Part shown: one piece after another, positions 1-5,582 of the stretch
Numbering within the stretch: the stretch's first letter is position 1
How the letters are laid out: the number at the start of each line of letters is the position of its first letter
NCBI GenBank assembly: GCA_021802165.1
Contig: JAKAAU010000056.1
Span: 1-8,534, forward strand
Direction of reading: 5' to 3'
Source of the DNA: Thermoplasmata archaeon
Lineage (GTDB): Archaea > Thermoplasmatota > Thermoplasmata > Thermoplasmatales > Thermoplasmataceae
DNA: 8,534 nt
Translations under genes and position numbers: made by a program
The notes under the pieces: generated by a model
Told to the model about the DNA's origin: nothing
Databases searched by the model: none
What the model saw: the letters and a program-made list of their open reading frames with translations, nothing else

Positions 1-3
1 GAT

Positions 4-456
4 CTATATTCCCCTGGGAATGTAATCTTTCCCTGTGTAATGCCATACCCTTCCTGTAAACTGCTGAAGACCGTATATTATAAATTTTTTATCTATAAGC
101 CTGTGCCATTCCATATGCTCCAGTGCCATTTCATAGGGATTATTATCCGTATCCATCTCCTCTATTTCCCTCAGCAGTGCAACACGCTCAAGGAAAAATC
201 TTGTATTTTCGAATGCAGCACTTGCCATGCCATTCACCGCAGATGTGTATGCATGTTTCATGGCTAAAATAGCACTGCCTGCAATTCTGAAATTGAAATT
301 ATTTTTAATATCATTTCCCATCAGTTCTATAAGGTCCAGAGCATGATTTTCGTTATTTTCCTTGATAACTGTATTGCTCCCCAGATAATCAAGAATAGAA
401 TCTTCCCTGAAATTTCGTATATATTTTCTATAGCTGCTATATGGGCTTCTGGGCAT
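4..456 (-). CDS. Hypothetical alpha-helical protein
   Basis: I do not recognise this gene. The reading frame is open from an ATG at 471, giving 155 residues, and ends in TAG at 4-6, so it is complete. I prefer the second ATG at 456 (150 residues, starting MPRSPYSSYRKY). A TATA-like box on this strand at 476-483 is centred about 24 nt upstream of that ATG, the usual distance for a leaderless transcript, but only about 9 nt upstream of the first ATG. The protein is soluble-looking and mostly helical, with no signal peptide or membrane segment. Its middle has small-residue-rich helices (IAGSAILAMKHAYTSAV, then NGMASAAFENTRFFLERVAL) that resemble bundle-forming helices. The C-terminus is aromatic and basic (HYTGKDYIPRGI). 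It is divergent from the HMG-CoA reductase operon, which does not imply a shared role. Confidence 0.75.
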   Translation of the reverse strand: MPRSPYSSYRKYIRNFREDSILDYLGSNTVIKENNENHALDLIELMGNDIKNNFNFRIAGSAILAMKHAYTSAVNGMASAAFENTRFFLERVALLREIEEMDTDNNPYEMALEHMEWHRLIDKKFIIYGLQQFTGRVWHYTGKDYIPRGI

Positions 457-475
457 ATTATATAATGCCATGATG

Positions 476-483
476 TTTTATAT
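476..483 (-). promoter_or_regulatory. TATA-like box of the 4-456 gene
   Basis: Read on the minus strand this is CATATAAAAC. Its TATAAA core begins 26 nt before the ATG at 456. No Shine-Dalgarno sequence precedes either candidate start, so a leaderless transcript beginning at or near the ATG at 456 is the simplest reading. This is inferred from spacing alone. Confidence 0.5.
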
Positions 484-600
484 GCTTTTCATTTCAATAA
501 CAGCATTGAGTAACTTCATGATATATTCATCAGGCATATATGGCACCGTATATTTGATTTGAAGAATTACAGTGTTAAAAACAGGTTTTGCTGATAAAAG

Positions 601-615
601 TTAATAATATATAAA
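601..615 (+). promoter_or_regulatory. TATA-like promoter of the HMG-CoA reductase operon
   Basis: The AT-rich run TTAATAATATATAAA lies 13-27 nt upstream of the ATG at 628, with no Shine-Dalgarno motif between. The left part (601-609) fits leaderless transcription from the ATG at 628. The better TATATAAA match (608-615) is centred about 26 nt before an in-frame TTG at 637, so initiation a few codons further in cannot be excluded. A small inverted repeat, AAAAC-AG-GTTTT, lies just upstream at 578-589. Confidence 0.45.
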
Positions 616-627
616 TGATTACTCGAT

Positions 628-1860
628 ATGGATTCCTTGATACACGGCTTTCATAATATGAGTATCGAAGAGCGGAGAAAACTCATAAAAGAATTTTCAG
701 GATTGACAGAAGAAGATATGGAAACTATGGATTACAGAATGCCCATGGATGCAGCCGGGAATATGATCGAAAATGTATATACAGTCATGGATTATCCCGT
801 TGGCATAGCAACAAATTTCAGGATAAATGGTAAGGATTATTTGATCCCCATGAGCCTTGAGGAGCCATCAGTTGTTGCTGCCTGCTCAAATGGTGCAAGA
901 TATGCGAGGCCGGGAGGATTTACAGCATATTCAACAGCATCTTTAATGAGGGGAGAGATCGAACTTTACAACGTGCCCGATCCCGATTATGCTATAATTA
1001 AAATACTTCAGAATAAGGAAAAAATACTGGAAATGGCAAATACCAGATCAAGAACACTTTCCAGCCTGAACGCCGGTGCAAAATCCATTGAGGTCCACTA
1101 TGTAAATAATGAATTGATTGTTAATCTCGTCATTGATGTTGCGGATGCAATGGGGGCAAACATAATTAACACAATGCTCGAATATGTTTCAGGTTACATA
1201 GAAGAACTGACAGGGGCAAAATCCAATTTAAGGATTATGAGCAACCTTACCACAGAGAGAATAACATATGCCTATGCAAAATTTGATGGAAAAAAACTCG
1301 GCCGGGAAACAGTCGAAAGAATTATAATGGCAAATGAATTTGCAAAACATGATATATACCGGGCCACAACACACAACAAGGGTATAATGAACGGGATAGA
1401 TGCCGTACTCCTTGCCACAATGAATGATTTCAGGGCACAGGAGGCAAATGCCCATGCCTATGCATCAATAAACGGTTATGGGCCGCTCACAGATTACCGG
1501 CAGGATTCTGATGGAAACCTGATAGGGTCAATAAAAGTCCCTGTTGCAGTAGGCACTGTTGGCGGGGCCACAAAAACCTCAAAGAAGGCAATGCTTGCTA
1601 TGAAGATTATGAAAATTTCGGGGTCTACAGAATTTGCAACAGTACTGGCATCTGTAGGGCTTGCACAGAATTTTGCTGCCCTGAGGGCACTTGCAGATGA
1701 GGGCATACAGAGCGGACATATGAAGCTGCATGCCAGAAACATTGCAATAGCTGCAGGCGCCACCGGGGACATGATTGAAAAGGTTGCCGGTGAAATGATA
1801 CTAAGAAAGAACATAAGCTATACAGCAGCAAAGGAAATCATTGAAAAAATAAGAGGATGA
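628..1860 (+). CDS. mvaA: Class II 3-hydroxy-3-methylglutaryl-CoA reductase
   Basis: This enzyme reduces HMG-CoA to mevalonate with two NAD(P)H, the committed step toward the isoprenoid chains of archaeal membrane lipids. At 410 residues it has the length of class II enzymes such as that of Pseudomonas mevalonii (about 430), and it lacks the membrane domain of eukaryotic class I enzymes. Class II landmarks are in order: GMIENV-like segment at 44-50, EEPSVVAA with catalytic Glu79, the dinucleotide-binding DAMGAN at 173-178, THNKGIMNGID with catalytic Lys251, NDFRA with catalytic Asp267, and GHMKLHARN with catalytic His364. All four catalytic residues are present, at spacings matching the Pseudomonas enzyme. 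Automated pipelines may label it 'degradative', but in an archaeon it is expected to be biosynthetic. It is the first gene of an operon with the TPR and hydrolase genes. I kept the ATG at 628; a TTG at 637 is an alternative start. Confidence 0.96.
   Translation: MDSLIHGFHNMSIEERRKLIKEFSGLTEEDMETMDYRMPMDAAGNMIENVYTVMDYPVGIATNFRINGKDYLIPMSLEEPSVVAACSNGARYARPGGFTAYSTASLMRGEIELYNVPDPDYAIIKILQNKEKILEMANTRSRTLSSLNAGAKSIEVHYVNNELIVNLVIDVADAMGANIINTMLEYVSGYIEELTGAKSNLRIMSNLTTERITYAYAKFDGKKLGRETVERIIMANEFAKHDIYRATTHNKGIMNGIDAVLLATMNDFRAQEANAHAYASINGYGPLTDYRQDSDGNLIGSIKVPVAVGTVGGATKTSKKAMLAMKIMKISGSTEFATVLASVGLAQNFAALRALADEGIQSGHMKLHARNIAIAAGATGDMIEKVAGEMILRKNISYTAAKEIIEKIRG
1853..1856 (+). promoter_or_regulatory. 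Shine-Dalgarno site of the TPR gene
   Basis: GAGG inside the last codons of the HMG-CoA reductase gene lies 10 nt before the ATG at 1867. It is one of few ribosome binding sites in the window and occurs at an operon-internal gene, as expected where only first genes are leaderless. Confidence 0.4.
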
Positions 1861-1866
1861 ATAAAC

Positions 1867-2595
1867 ATGGAAGATTATGAAGAAAATATAAAAAATGGAG
1901 ACAACTTTGTAAAGAAGGAAAAATATATGGACGCTATCAGGGAGTATACAAAGGCCTATGAGGGCATAAAGCAAGATGACCTGAAGGCAGAAATTTGCTA
2001 TAAACTTTCCCAGTGCTATTTTTCCTTAGACCATAAAAGCACCGAAAATCCGCTTAAGTATGCGGGAGAATCCCTGGACCTGCATAAAAAGCTGGACGAT
2101 AAGGAGCTGGAGATCATGGACCTTCTTAACATAGGCTATATATACCTCGACAGTGGAAAGCGCGACGATGCCATAGGATACTTCGACCAGGCAATAGGTG
2201 TTGCCGATGAGATAAAGGATGGCCAGCTTTTTGCCCTGGCCAACAATTCAAAGGCGGAAGCGTTATCATCCCTTAAATCCAAACAGCCGGCGGCCATGGA
2301 AATTTATGACAGGGTTATGGAATTATCAGAGAAATCCGAGGACTGGGAAAATTATTTTGAGGCGATTTACGGGAAGATAAACATACTCAGGGATAGTGAT
2401 ATCAATGCCGCCTTCGAACTTGGCAAAACAGCACTGAACAAAATAGACACCGTGATGGAAACGATTAAGACAAAGAAGGACAAAAAGGAATTCAAAACCA
2501 GTATGGGTTACCTCTACGATTCCGTATCTGATATTGCAATGGAGCTGGAAAATATCGACGAGGCAATGAAGATTGCCTCCAGATCACGTGAGTGA
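1867..2595 (+). CDS. Tetratricopeptide (TPR) repeat protein
   Basis: A 242-residue, charged, all-helical protein made of TPR-like helix pairs. The clearest repeat is at about 87-113 (LNIGYIYLDSGKRDDAIGYF). Others are at about 4-37 (KKEKYMDAIREYTKAY), 41-75, 122-155, and a degenerate or incomplete one at the end, 213-242 (ending in IDEAMKIASRSRE). It has no signal peptide, membrane segment or catalytic domain, so it is probably a cytoplasmic scaffold or adaptor; the partner is unknown. It starts 6 nt after the HMG-CoA reductase stop, with a GAGG site, and its stop is 1 nt before the preferred hydrolase start, so it is almost certainly co-transcribed with both. Whether it acts on either is not shown by the sequence. 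Confidence 0.85.
   Translation: MEDYEENIKNGDNFVKKEKYMDAIREYTKAYEGIKQDDLKAEICYKLSQCYFSLDHKSTENPLKYAGESLDLHKKLDDKELEIMDLLNIGYIYLDSGKRDDAIGYFDQAIGVADEIKDGQLFALANNSKAEALSSLKSKQPAAMEIYDRVMELSEKSEDWENYFEAIYGKINILRDSDINAAFELGKTALNKIDTVMETIKTKKDKKEFKTSMGYLYDSVSDIAMELENIDEAMKIASRSRE
2588..2591 (+). promoter_or_regulatory. Probable ribosome binding site deciding the hydrolase start
   Basis: GTGA, part of the archaeal Shine-Dalgarno consensus, lies 5 nt before the ATG at 2597. This favours that ATG over the upstream in-frame TTG at 2573 or GTG at 2588. The match is short. Confidence 0.3.
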
Positions 2596-2596
2596 A

Positions 2597-3310
2597 ATGC
2601 AGAGGAAATACTGCCAGACCCCTTATGGGAAAATATCATTCCTGGACAGGGATAATGGCTATCCTGTGATTTTCCTCCATGGTCTGGGTGGAACCGGCAA
2701 TACCTGGCTGAAAATTGAACCATTGCTGGATGCCGGGATCAGGCCAATACTTGTGGATCTTCTTGGCCATGGGCACTCAGATAAGCCGGAAATTGATTAT
2801 ACAATAAGCCAGCAGGCAAATGCAGTGAAGTCCCTGGTAGATAGCCTTGGGCTGGAAAATTTCTCCATGGTCGGGAACTCATATGGCGGATGGATATCGT
2901 TGAAATTTGCCTCCACAATATCAAATCCTGATATGCTTTTCCTGGTAGACAGTGCCGGCATATCTCCGACACCGGGAGAGCTTGGGCCTGAAGTGGTTAA
3001 GAGTTTTATTGATTCCATACTGAGAGTCAGAAATTATAAAAACAGGGACGCATTAGAACGCATTATGAAGAATAATGCCCGCAGGGAGGAAAAAATTACC
3101 ATGGAAGAACTTGCCGGAATTAAGTGCCCTACGACTATTATATGGGGCATGGAGGATAGGGTAATATCGCTCGACTATGGAGAAAAATTAAATAAGGGAA
3201 TAAGGGGAAGCCAGATAATCGTTATAGATGGTGCAGGTCACACCCCCTTTATCGACTTGCCAGATAAATTTGCCAGCATTATAAACAAAAAAATTTCCGA
3301 CCAGATCTAA
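2597..3310 (+). CDS. Alpha/beta-fold hydrolase
   Basis: A 237-residue cytoplasmic alpha/beta hydrolase with a complete catalytic apparatus. Counting from the ATG at 2597, these are the oxyanion-hole HGLGGTG at 28-34, the nucleophile elbow GNSYGG at 93-98 (Ser95), the acid in GMEDRV (Asp187) and the base in GAGHTPF (His215). The GNSxGG elbow recalls meta-cleavage-product hydrolases and related esterases or lipases, but the lid (about 122-172) is short and the substrate cannot be read from sequence. The frame can be extended to a TTG at 2573 overlapping the TPR gene, but the extra eight residues (MPPDHVSE) do not look like part of the fold, and the ATG sits 1 nt after the TPR stop. It is the third gene of the mvaA-TPR-hydrolase operon and converges on the next gene with a gap of only 3 nt. 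Confidence 0.92.
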   Translation: MQRKYCQTPYGKISFLDRDNGYPVIFLHGLGGTGNTWLKIEPLLDAGIRPILVDLLGHGHSDKPEIDYTISQQANAVKSLVDSLGLENFSMVGNSYGGWISLKFASTISNPDMLFLVDSAGISPTPGELGPEVVKSFIDSILRVRNYKNRDALERIMKNNARREEKITMEELAGIKCPTTIIWGMEDRVISLDYGEKLNKGIRGSQIIVIDGAGHTPFIDLPDKFASIINKKISDQI

Positions 3311-3313
3311 AAA

Positions 3314-3823
3314 TTATTTAACTCCCGATCTATTTTTAATATCCAGCACTATTGTCCTGTATTCCCCGTATCTTGTTTTATCATCCTTGGAAGGCTGTGC
3401 AAAGTTTTCAAAGGGCAGCAGAAACCTTTCATCGTTGATTATCAGCTCGGGAAATTTATCATCAGTCAAATCGGAGAGGCTAATATTTTTGATATCTGTT
3501 AAATTTATTTTTTCATACTGCTGCGCTGTTTTGTTTTTTAATATTTCATCTGTTTTAACCTGATTTTTCTCGTAGTATTCACGGGTTATTTTCTGTACCA
3601 TGTTTTTTATTCTGTTAAACAGATCCTCTGGTTCCACGGGGTCTGTGGCACCCGGTACTATTAAAGAGTCTATATACTCCATATCTTTCTTTAATTTCAG
3701 TTCCTCTGCTATGTATTTTCCCGAAAATATACGGTAAAACTCTATACTACTATCATTTACAACAATTCTGAATATTCCGCCGGTGGTAAGTGGAACCTTC
3801 CAGGCATTCTCTATGCTTTTCAT
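3314..3823 (-). CDS. Hypothetical protein, alpha plus beta
   Basis: I do not recognise this 169-residue protein. It has no signal peptide or membrane segment and is rich in Lys, Asp, Glu, Asn and Ile. An N-terminal strand-rich part (GGIFRIVVNDSSIEFYRIF, about 15-33) is followed by a charged helical section (about 65-105) and a second strand-rich part (ELIINDERFLLPF, about 126-138). The repeated strand-turn pattern around VVND and IIND may mark two similar beta hairpins. The start at 3823 is supported by a TATA-like box at 3844-3852 centred 25 nt upstream. It lies tail to tail with the hydrolase operon and 45 nt downstream of another orphan gene on the same strand. Confidence 0.72.
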   Translation of the reverse strand: MKSIENAWKVPLTTGGIFRIVVNDSSIEFYRIFSGKYIAEELKLKKDMEYIDSLIVPGATDPVEPEDLFNRIKNMVQKITREYYEKNQVKTDEILKNKTAQQYEKINLTDIKNISLSDLTDDKFPELIINDERFLLPFENFAQPSKDDKTRYGEYRTIVLDIKNRSGVK

Positions 3824-3843
3824 ATAAGCATATGGCTAAGCAC

Positions 3844-3852
3844 TTATTAAAA
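3844..3852 (-). promoter_or_regulatory. TATA-like box of the 3314-3823 gene
   Basis: On the minus strand this reads TTTTAATAA, centred about 25 nt upstream of the ATG at 3823, with no Shine-Dalgarno sequence between. It suggests leaderless transcription independent of the upstream small gene. Confidence 0.45.
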
Positions 3853-3868
3853 TATTTCCGACTAACTG

Positions 3869-4102
3869 TTATTCTATTTTGGTCTTGGCAATCTGGCTAA
3901 ATTTTGTAATATTTCCCTCAGTATCTATGCTCAGATAAACTGTATAGTGATATCCTGATAGATCGAATTCTGTTGACACATCGTATCTATCACTGTTATT
4001 TACTATGCTGTTGACTGTAAAATTTTCAATCGTATCAGAATACATATCCTTGATATTTTTCTCGGTTATGTTCTTGACATCCTTCATACTTTCAATATCC
4101 AT
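3869..4102 (-). CDS. Small hypothetical protein, 77 residues
   Basis: I do not recognise this gene. The protein has an N-terminal amphipathic helix (about 3-28) followed by beta strands (RYDVSTEFDLSGYHYTVYLS, then IDTEGNITKFSQI). A strand pair ending in 'ID-x-EGNI' resembles the small alpha plus beta PepSY-like or cystatin-like folds, but that is only a resemblance. It has no cysteines and no membrane segment. It is preceded by an AT-rich TATA-like region at the right distance for a leaderless start and has no ribosome binding site. The regular alternation of polar and hydrophobic residues and the complete frame support it being real. Confidence 0.6.
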   Translation of the reverse strand: MDIESMKDVKNITEKNIKDMYSDTIENFTVNSIVNNSDRYDVSTEFDLSGYHYTVYLSIDTEGNITKFSQIAKTKIE

Positions 4103-4120
4103 AAAAGGTTATTATAATTA

Positions 4121-4129
4121 TATTATTAA
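4121..4129 (-). promoter_or_regulatory. TATA-like box of the 77-residue gene
   Basis: Minus-strand TTAATAATA lies 19-27 nt before the ATG at 4102. The whole stretch 4103-4140 is AT-rich, so the exact box is uncertain. Confidence 0.35.
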
Positions 4130-4190
4130 TTATTTCTTAATGGTTTAATTTTATATATATCCATAACTGACTGCGATTGACCCCCAGAAT

Positions 4191-4203
4191 GTTAACGGAT
4201 AAC
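4191..4203. promoter_or_regulatory. Inverted repeat GTTA-N5-TAAC upstream of the aldolase promoter
   Basis: GTTAACGGATAAC has 4-nt inverted arms and ends 7 nt upstream of the TATA box at 4211, between two divergent genes. It could be an operator, but such a short repeat in AT-rich DNA can arise by chance. Confidence 0.2.
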
Positions 4204-4210
4204 AAATAGC

Positions 4211-4223
4211 TATATATATAAAA
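4211..4223 (+). promoter_or_regulatory. TATA box of the transaldolase-family gene
   Basis: TATATATATAAAA is followed by more A residues. The TATATAAA part (4215-4222) is centred about 27 nt before the ATG at 4246, consistent with a leaderless mRNA; no Shine-Dalgarno sequence is present. A second TATA-like run at 4151-4160 lies too far upstream for this start. Confidence 0.55.
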
Positions 4224-4245
4224 AAATAATTATAACCGGATTAAA

Positions 4246-4923
4246 ATGAAATTCTTTCTTGACAGCTGTGATTTAAATGAGATAAAGGAAATTTCAGATT
4301 ACGGATTTATAGATGGAGTTACCACGGACCCCTCTTCAATTGCACATGAGGTATGCAAGGGGAGTACAACAGAGCAGGTGATAGGTAGCATAATAAAAGC
4401 TGTTAACGGCGAAGTGCACATACAGGTTGTTGCACAGGATTATGATACAATAATGTCACAGGCATTGAAGATCCATTCCCTGGGAATGAACGTAATAGTA
4501 AAAATCCCGGCAACTCTTGTGGGTTTAAAGGCAATGCTAAAACTGAACGACAAGAAAGTAAAATGTTCGGCATCCTCTGTTTATAACTCTGTGCAGGCAA
4601 TTATGGCGGCGCAGAACTATGCTGAATATGTTTCCATAAGAACAGGCGCAATAGAGAGCAACGGGAGGGACGGCATGGAGCTGGCATATATCGCCTCTGA
4701 AACATTTAAAAATAGCAAATTTGATTCCAAAGTGCTTGTTACCAATATCTCAAACCCTGAGCATATAGTACGTGCCGGAATGATGGGCGTTGGTGCAATC
4801 TCTGTGCCGTACAATTTGATAAAAATGCTCGGGAGCCATATAAACACAGAGAAGGATATTGTGGAATATATGCAGGACTGGAACAGAATACCGGAGAGCA
4901 GCAGGACATTTTTTAATTCTTAA
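4246..4923 (+). CDS. Transaldolase / fructose-6-phosphate aldolase family protein, divergent
   Basis: At 225 residues this has the size of the small transaldolase/FSA enzymes, which are TIM barrels forming a Schiff base on lysine to transfer or release dihydroxyacetone units. Recognisable parts are MKFFLD with Asp6, DGVTTDPS at 23-30, Gln60, VKIPAT with the Schiff-base Lys86, the segment from CSASSVYNSVQA to YVSIRTGAIESNGRDG at 107-143, and VPYNLIKML near 187-195. Against E. coli FSA and TalB as I recall them, several active-site positions differ: the conserved Asn of TTNP is Asp28, the phosphate-binding Arg (FSA R134) aligns with Ala135, the phosphate-binding Ser (S166) with Asn167, and the following basic residue with Ser169. 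It probably still does aldol chemistry, but the usual sugar-phosphate specificity is doubtful. It may be a paralogue alongside a canonical transaldolase elsewhere in the genome. It is a single-gene unit with its own promoter. Confidence 0.88.
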   Translation: MKFFLDSCDLNEIKEISDYGFIDGVTTDPSSIAHEVCKGSTTEQVIGSIIKAVNGEVHIQVVAQDYDTIMSQALKIHSLGMNVIVKIPATLVGLKAMLKLNDKKVKCSASSVYNSVQAIMAAQNYAEYVSIRTGAIESNGRDGMELAYIASETFKNSKFDSKVLVTNISNPEHIVRAGMMGVGAISVPYNLIKMLGSHINTEKDIVEYMQDWNRIPESSRTFFNS

Positions 4924-4930
4924 GCGGGAG

Positions 4931-4954
4931 CCTCCTTTAGTTAGCTACGGGAGG
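4931..4954 (+). other. Short hairpin after the aldolase gene
   Basis: CCTCC (4931-4935) can pair with GGAGG (4950-4954), extended by one T-G pair, with a loop of about 12 nt. It begins 8 nt after the stop codon. It is not followed directly by a T run, so it is not a classic intrinsic terminator. It may be a 3' stabilising hairpin, or it may mask the GGGAGG in front of the small ORF at 4955. Confidence 0.35.
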
Positions 4955-5038
4955 ATGCCACTTAATAGAAATAAACATAATTTAGTTCTGATCCTAATAA
5001 AATTCCTCAAATGGCTATTAATAAAAGTGTTTTTTTAA
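4955..5038 (+). CDS. Possible 27-residue hydrophobic, basic small protein
   Basis: An ATG directly after GGGAGG opens a 27-codon frame ending in TAA at 5036-5038. The peptide has a polar basic start (MPLNRNKHN) and a hydrophobic remainder punctuated by lysines (LVLILIKFLKWLLIKVFF), which could form an amphipathic or membrane-inserting helix. Against it, the Shine-Dalgarno-like sequence touches the ATG with no spacer, there is no promoter at leaderless distance, the last codons lie in a T run that looks like a terminator, and AT-rich intergenic DNA readily encodes hydrophobic residues. I regard it as a candidate only. Confidence 0.2.
   Translation: MPLNRNKHNLVLILIKFLKWLLIKVFF
5030..5036 (+). 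terminator. T-tract terminator after the aldolase gene
   Basis: Seven T residues in a row lie about 107 nt after the aldolase stop and about 19 nt upstream of the peroxiredoxin TATA box. Oligo-T on the non-template strand is the usual archaeal termination signal. Confidence 0.4.
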
Positions 5039-5054
5039 AATTCGCCACATCATC

Positions 5055-5065
5055 TTTTTATATAC
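5055..5065 (+). promoter_or_regulatory. TATA box of the peroxiredoxin gene
   Basis: TTTTTATATAC is centred about 29 nt upstream of the ATG at 5090, with no ribosome binding site before the start (GAGATTAATATG). This is consistent with leaderless transcription. Confidence 0.5.
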
Positions 5066-5089
5066 TGATTATATGTATAAGAGATTAAT

Positions 5090-5560
5090 ATGGTAAACGA
5101 AGGAGAAATGGCCCCTGATTTTGAGGCACTTGATACTGGATTGAAGGGCAGAAAGTTATCGGATTATAAGGGAAATGTGACAGTTCTGGCGTTTTTCCCC
5201 GGTGCATTTACATCAGTTTGTACAAAGGAAATGTGCACATTCAGAGATTCTATGGCAAACTTCAATAAATTGAATGCAAAGGTAGTGGGAATAAGTGTGG
5301 ATTCACCATTCTCTCTGAAGGAGTTTGCAACAAAAAACAACCTTCAGTTTGACCTGCTCAGTGATGGAAACAGAGAGATATCACAAAAATACGGAGTTTT
5401 ATATCAGAATTTCCTTAACCTAAACAAATTAACCGCATCCAAGAGGTCTGTATTTGTCCTCGATAAAACCGGGAAAGTTGTATACAGGTGGGTAAGTGAG
5501 GATGCAGGAAAAGAGCCGGATTATAAAAAGATAGAAGAAGTTGTATCAAAATACAACTGA
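5090..5560 (+). CDS. Peroxiredoxin, BCP/AhpE type
   Basis: A 156-residue thiol peroxidase of the AhpC/TSA superfamily that reduces hydrogen peroxide and organic hydroperoxides in the cytoplasm. The signature PGAFTSVC at 37-44 places the peroxidatic cysteine at Cys44 in the PxxxTxxC motif with Thr41. Cys49 (CTKEMC) is at the position of the resolving cysteine in atypical 2-Cys BCP/PrxQ enzymes, so an intramolecular Cys44-Cys49 disulphide is expected. Arg119 (KRSVFVLD) is the conserved active-site arginine. The thioredoxin fold is complete, with the core strand TVLAFF at 31-36, GISVDS at 67-72 and a C-terminal helix, and there is no signal peptide. It stands alone with its own TATA box and a T-rich end. 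Such an enzyme fits an aerobic, iron-rich acidic habitat, but that link is inference. Confidence 0.95.
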   Translation: MVNEGEMAPDFEALDTGLKGRKLSDYKGNVTVLAFFPGAFTSVCTKEMCTFRDSMANFNKLNAKVVGISVDSPFSLKEFATKNNLQFDLLSDGNREISQKYGVLYQNFLNLNKLTASKRSVFVLDKTGKVVYRWVSEDAGKEPDYKKIEEVVSKYN

Positions 5561-5580
5561 AAAATTCTCTATTTTTATTA
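5560..5580. terminator. Bidirectional T-rich terminator between converging genes
   Basis: The short gap between the peroxiredoxin and carbonic-anhydrase-like stops carries T5 on the plus strand (5572-5576) and A5 on the plus strand (5560-5564, T5 on the minus strand), one for each converging gene. Confidence 0.35.
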
Positions 5581-5582
5581 GA

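Noticed and set aside
473..562. A 29-codon hydrophobic open frame on the plus strand between the first two genes
   Set aside because: It overlaps both divergent promoters, has no ribosome binding site or TATA box of its own, and hydrophobic short frames are common in AT-rich DNA.
578..589. Inverted repeat AAAAC-AG-GTTTT upstream of the HMG-CoA reductase promoter
   Set aside because: Five-nucleotide A/T-rich arms are expected by chance; no second copy was seen near other promoters in the window.
1494..1814. A 106-codon open frame on the minus strand inside the HMG-CoA reductase gene
   Set aside because: It is antisense to a gene with all catalytic motifs; its translation is the low-complexity Ala/Ser/Phe-rich kind expected from a shadow frame and has no promoter.
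628..1860. Assignment as a mevalonate-degrading HMG-CoA reductase
   Set aside because: Class II membership reflects ancestry; no mevalonate-catabolism genes are present and archaea need mevalonate for lipids.
2573..2596. TTG start for the hydrolase, overlapping the TPR gene by 23 nt
   Set aside because: The added residues are not part of the fold, and an ATG one nucleotide after the TPR stop with GTGA upstream is a simpler start.
4926..4954. Classic intrinsic terminator at the hairpin after the aldolase gene
   Set aside because: No T run follows the stem; the T7 run is about 75 nt further on, so the hairpin was recorded only as a structure.
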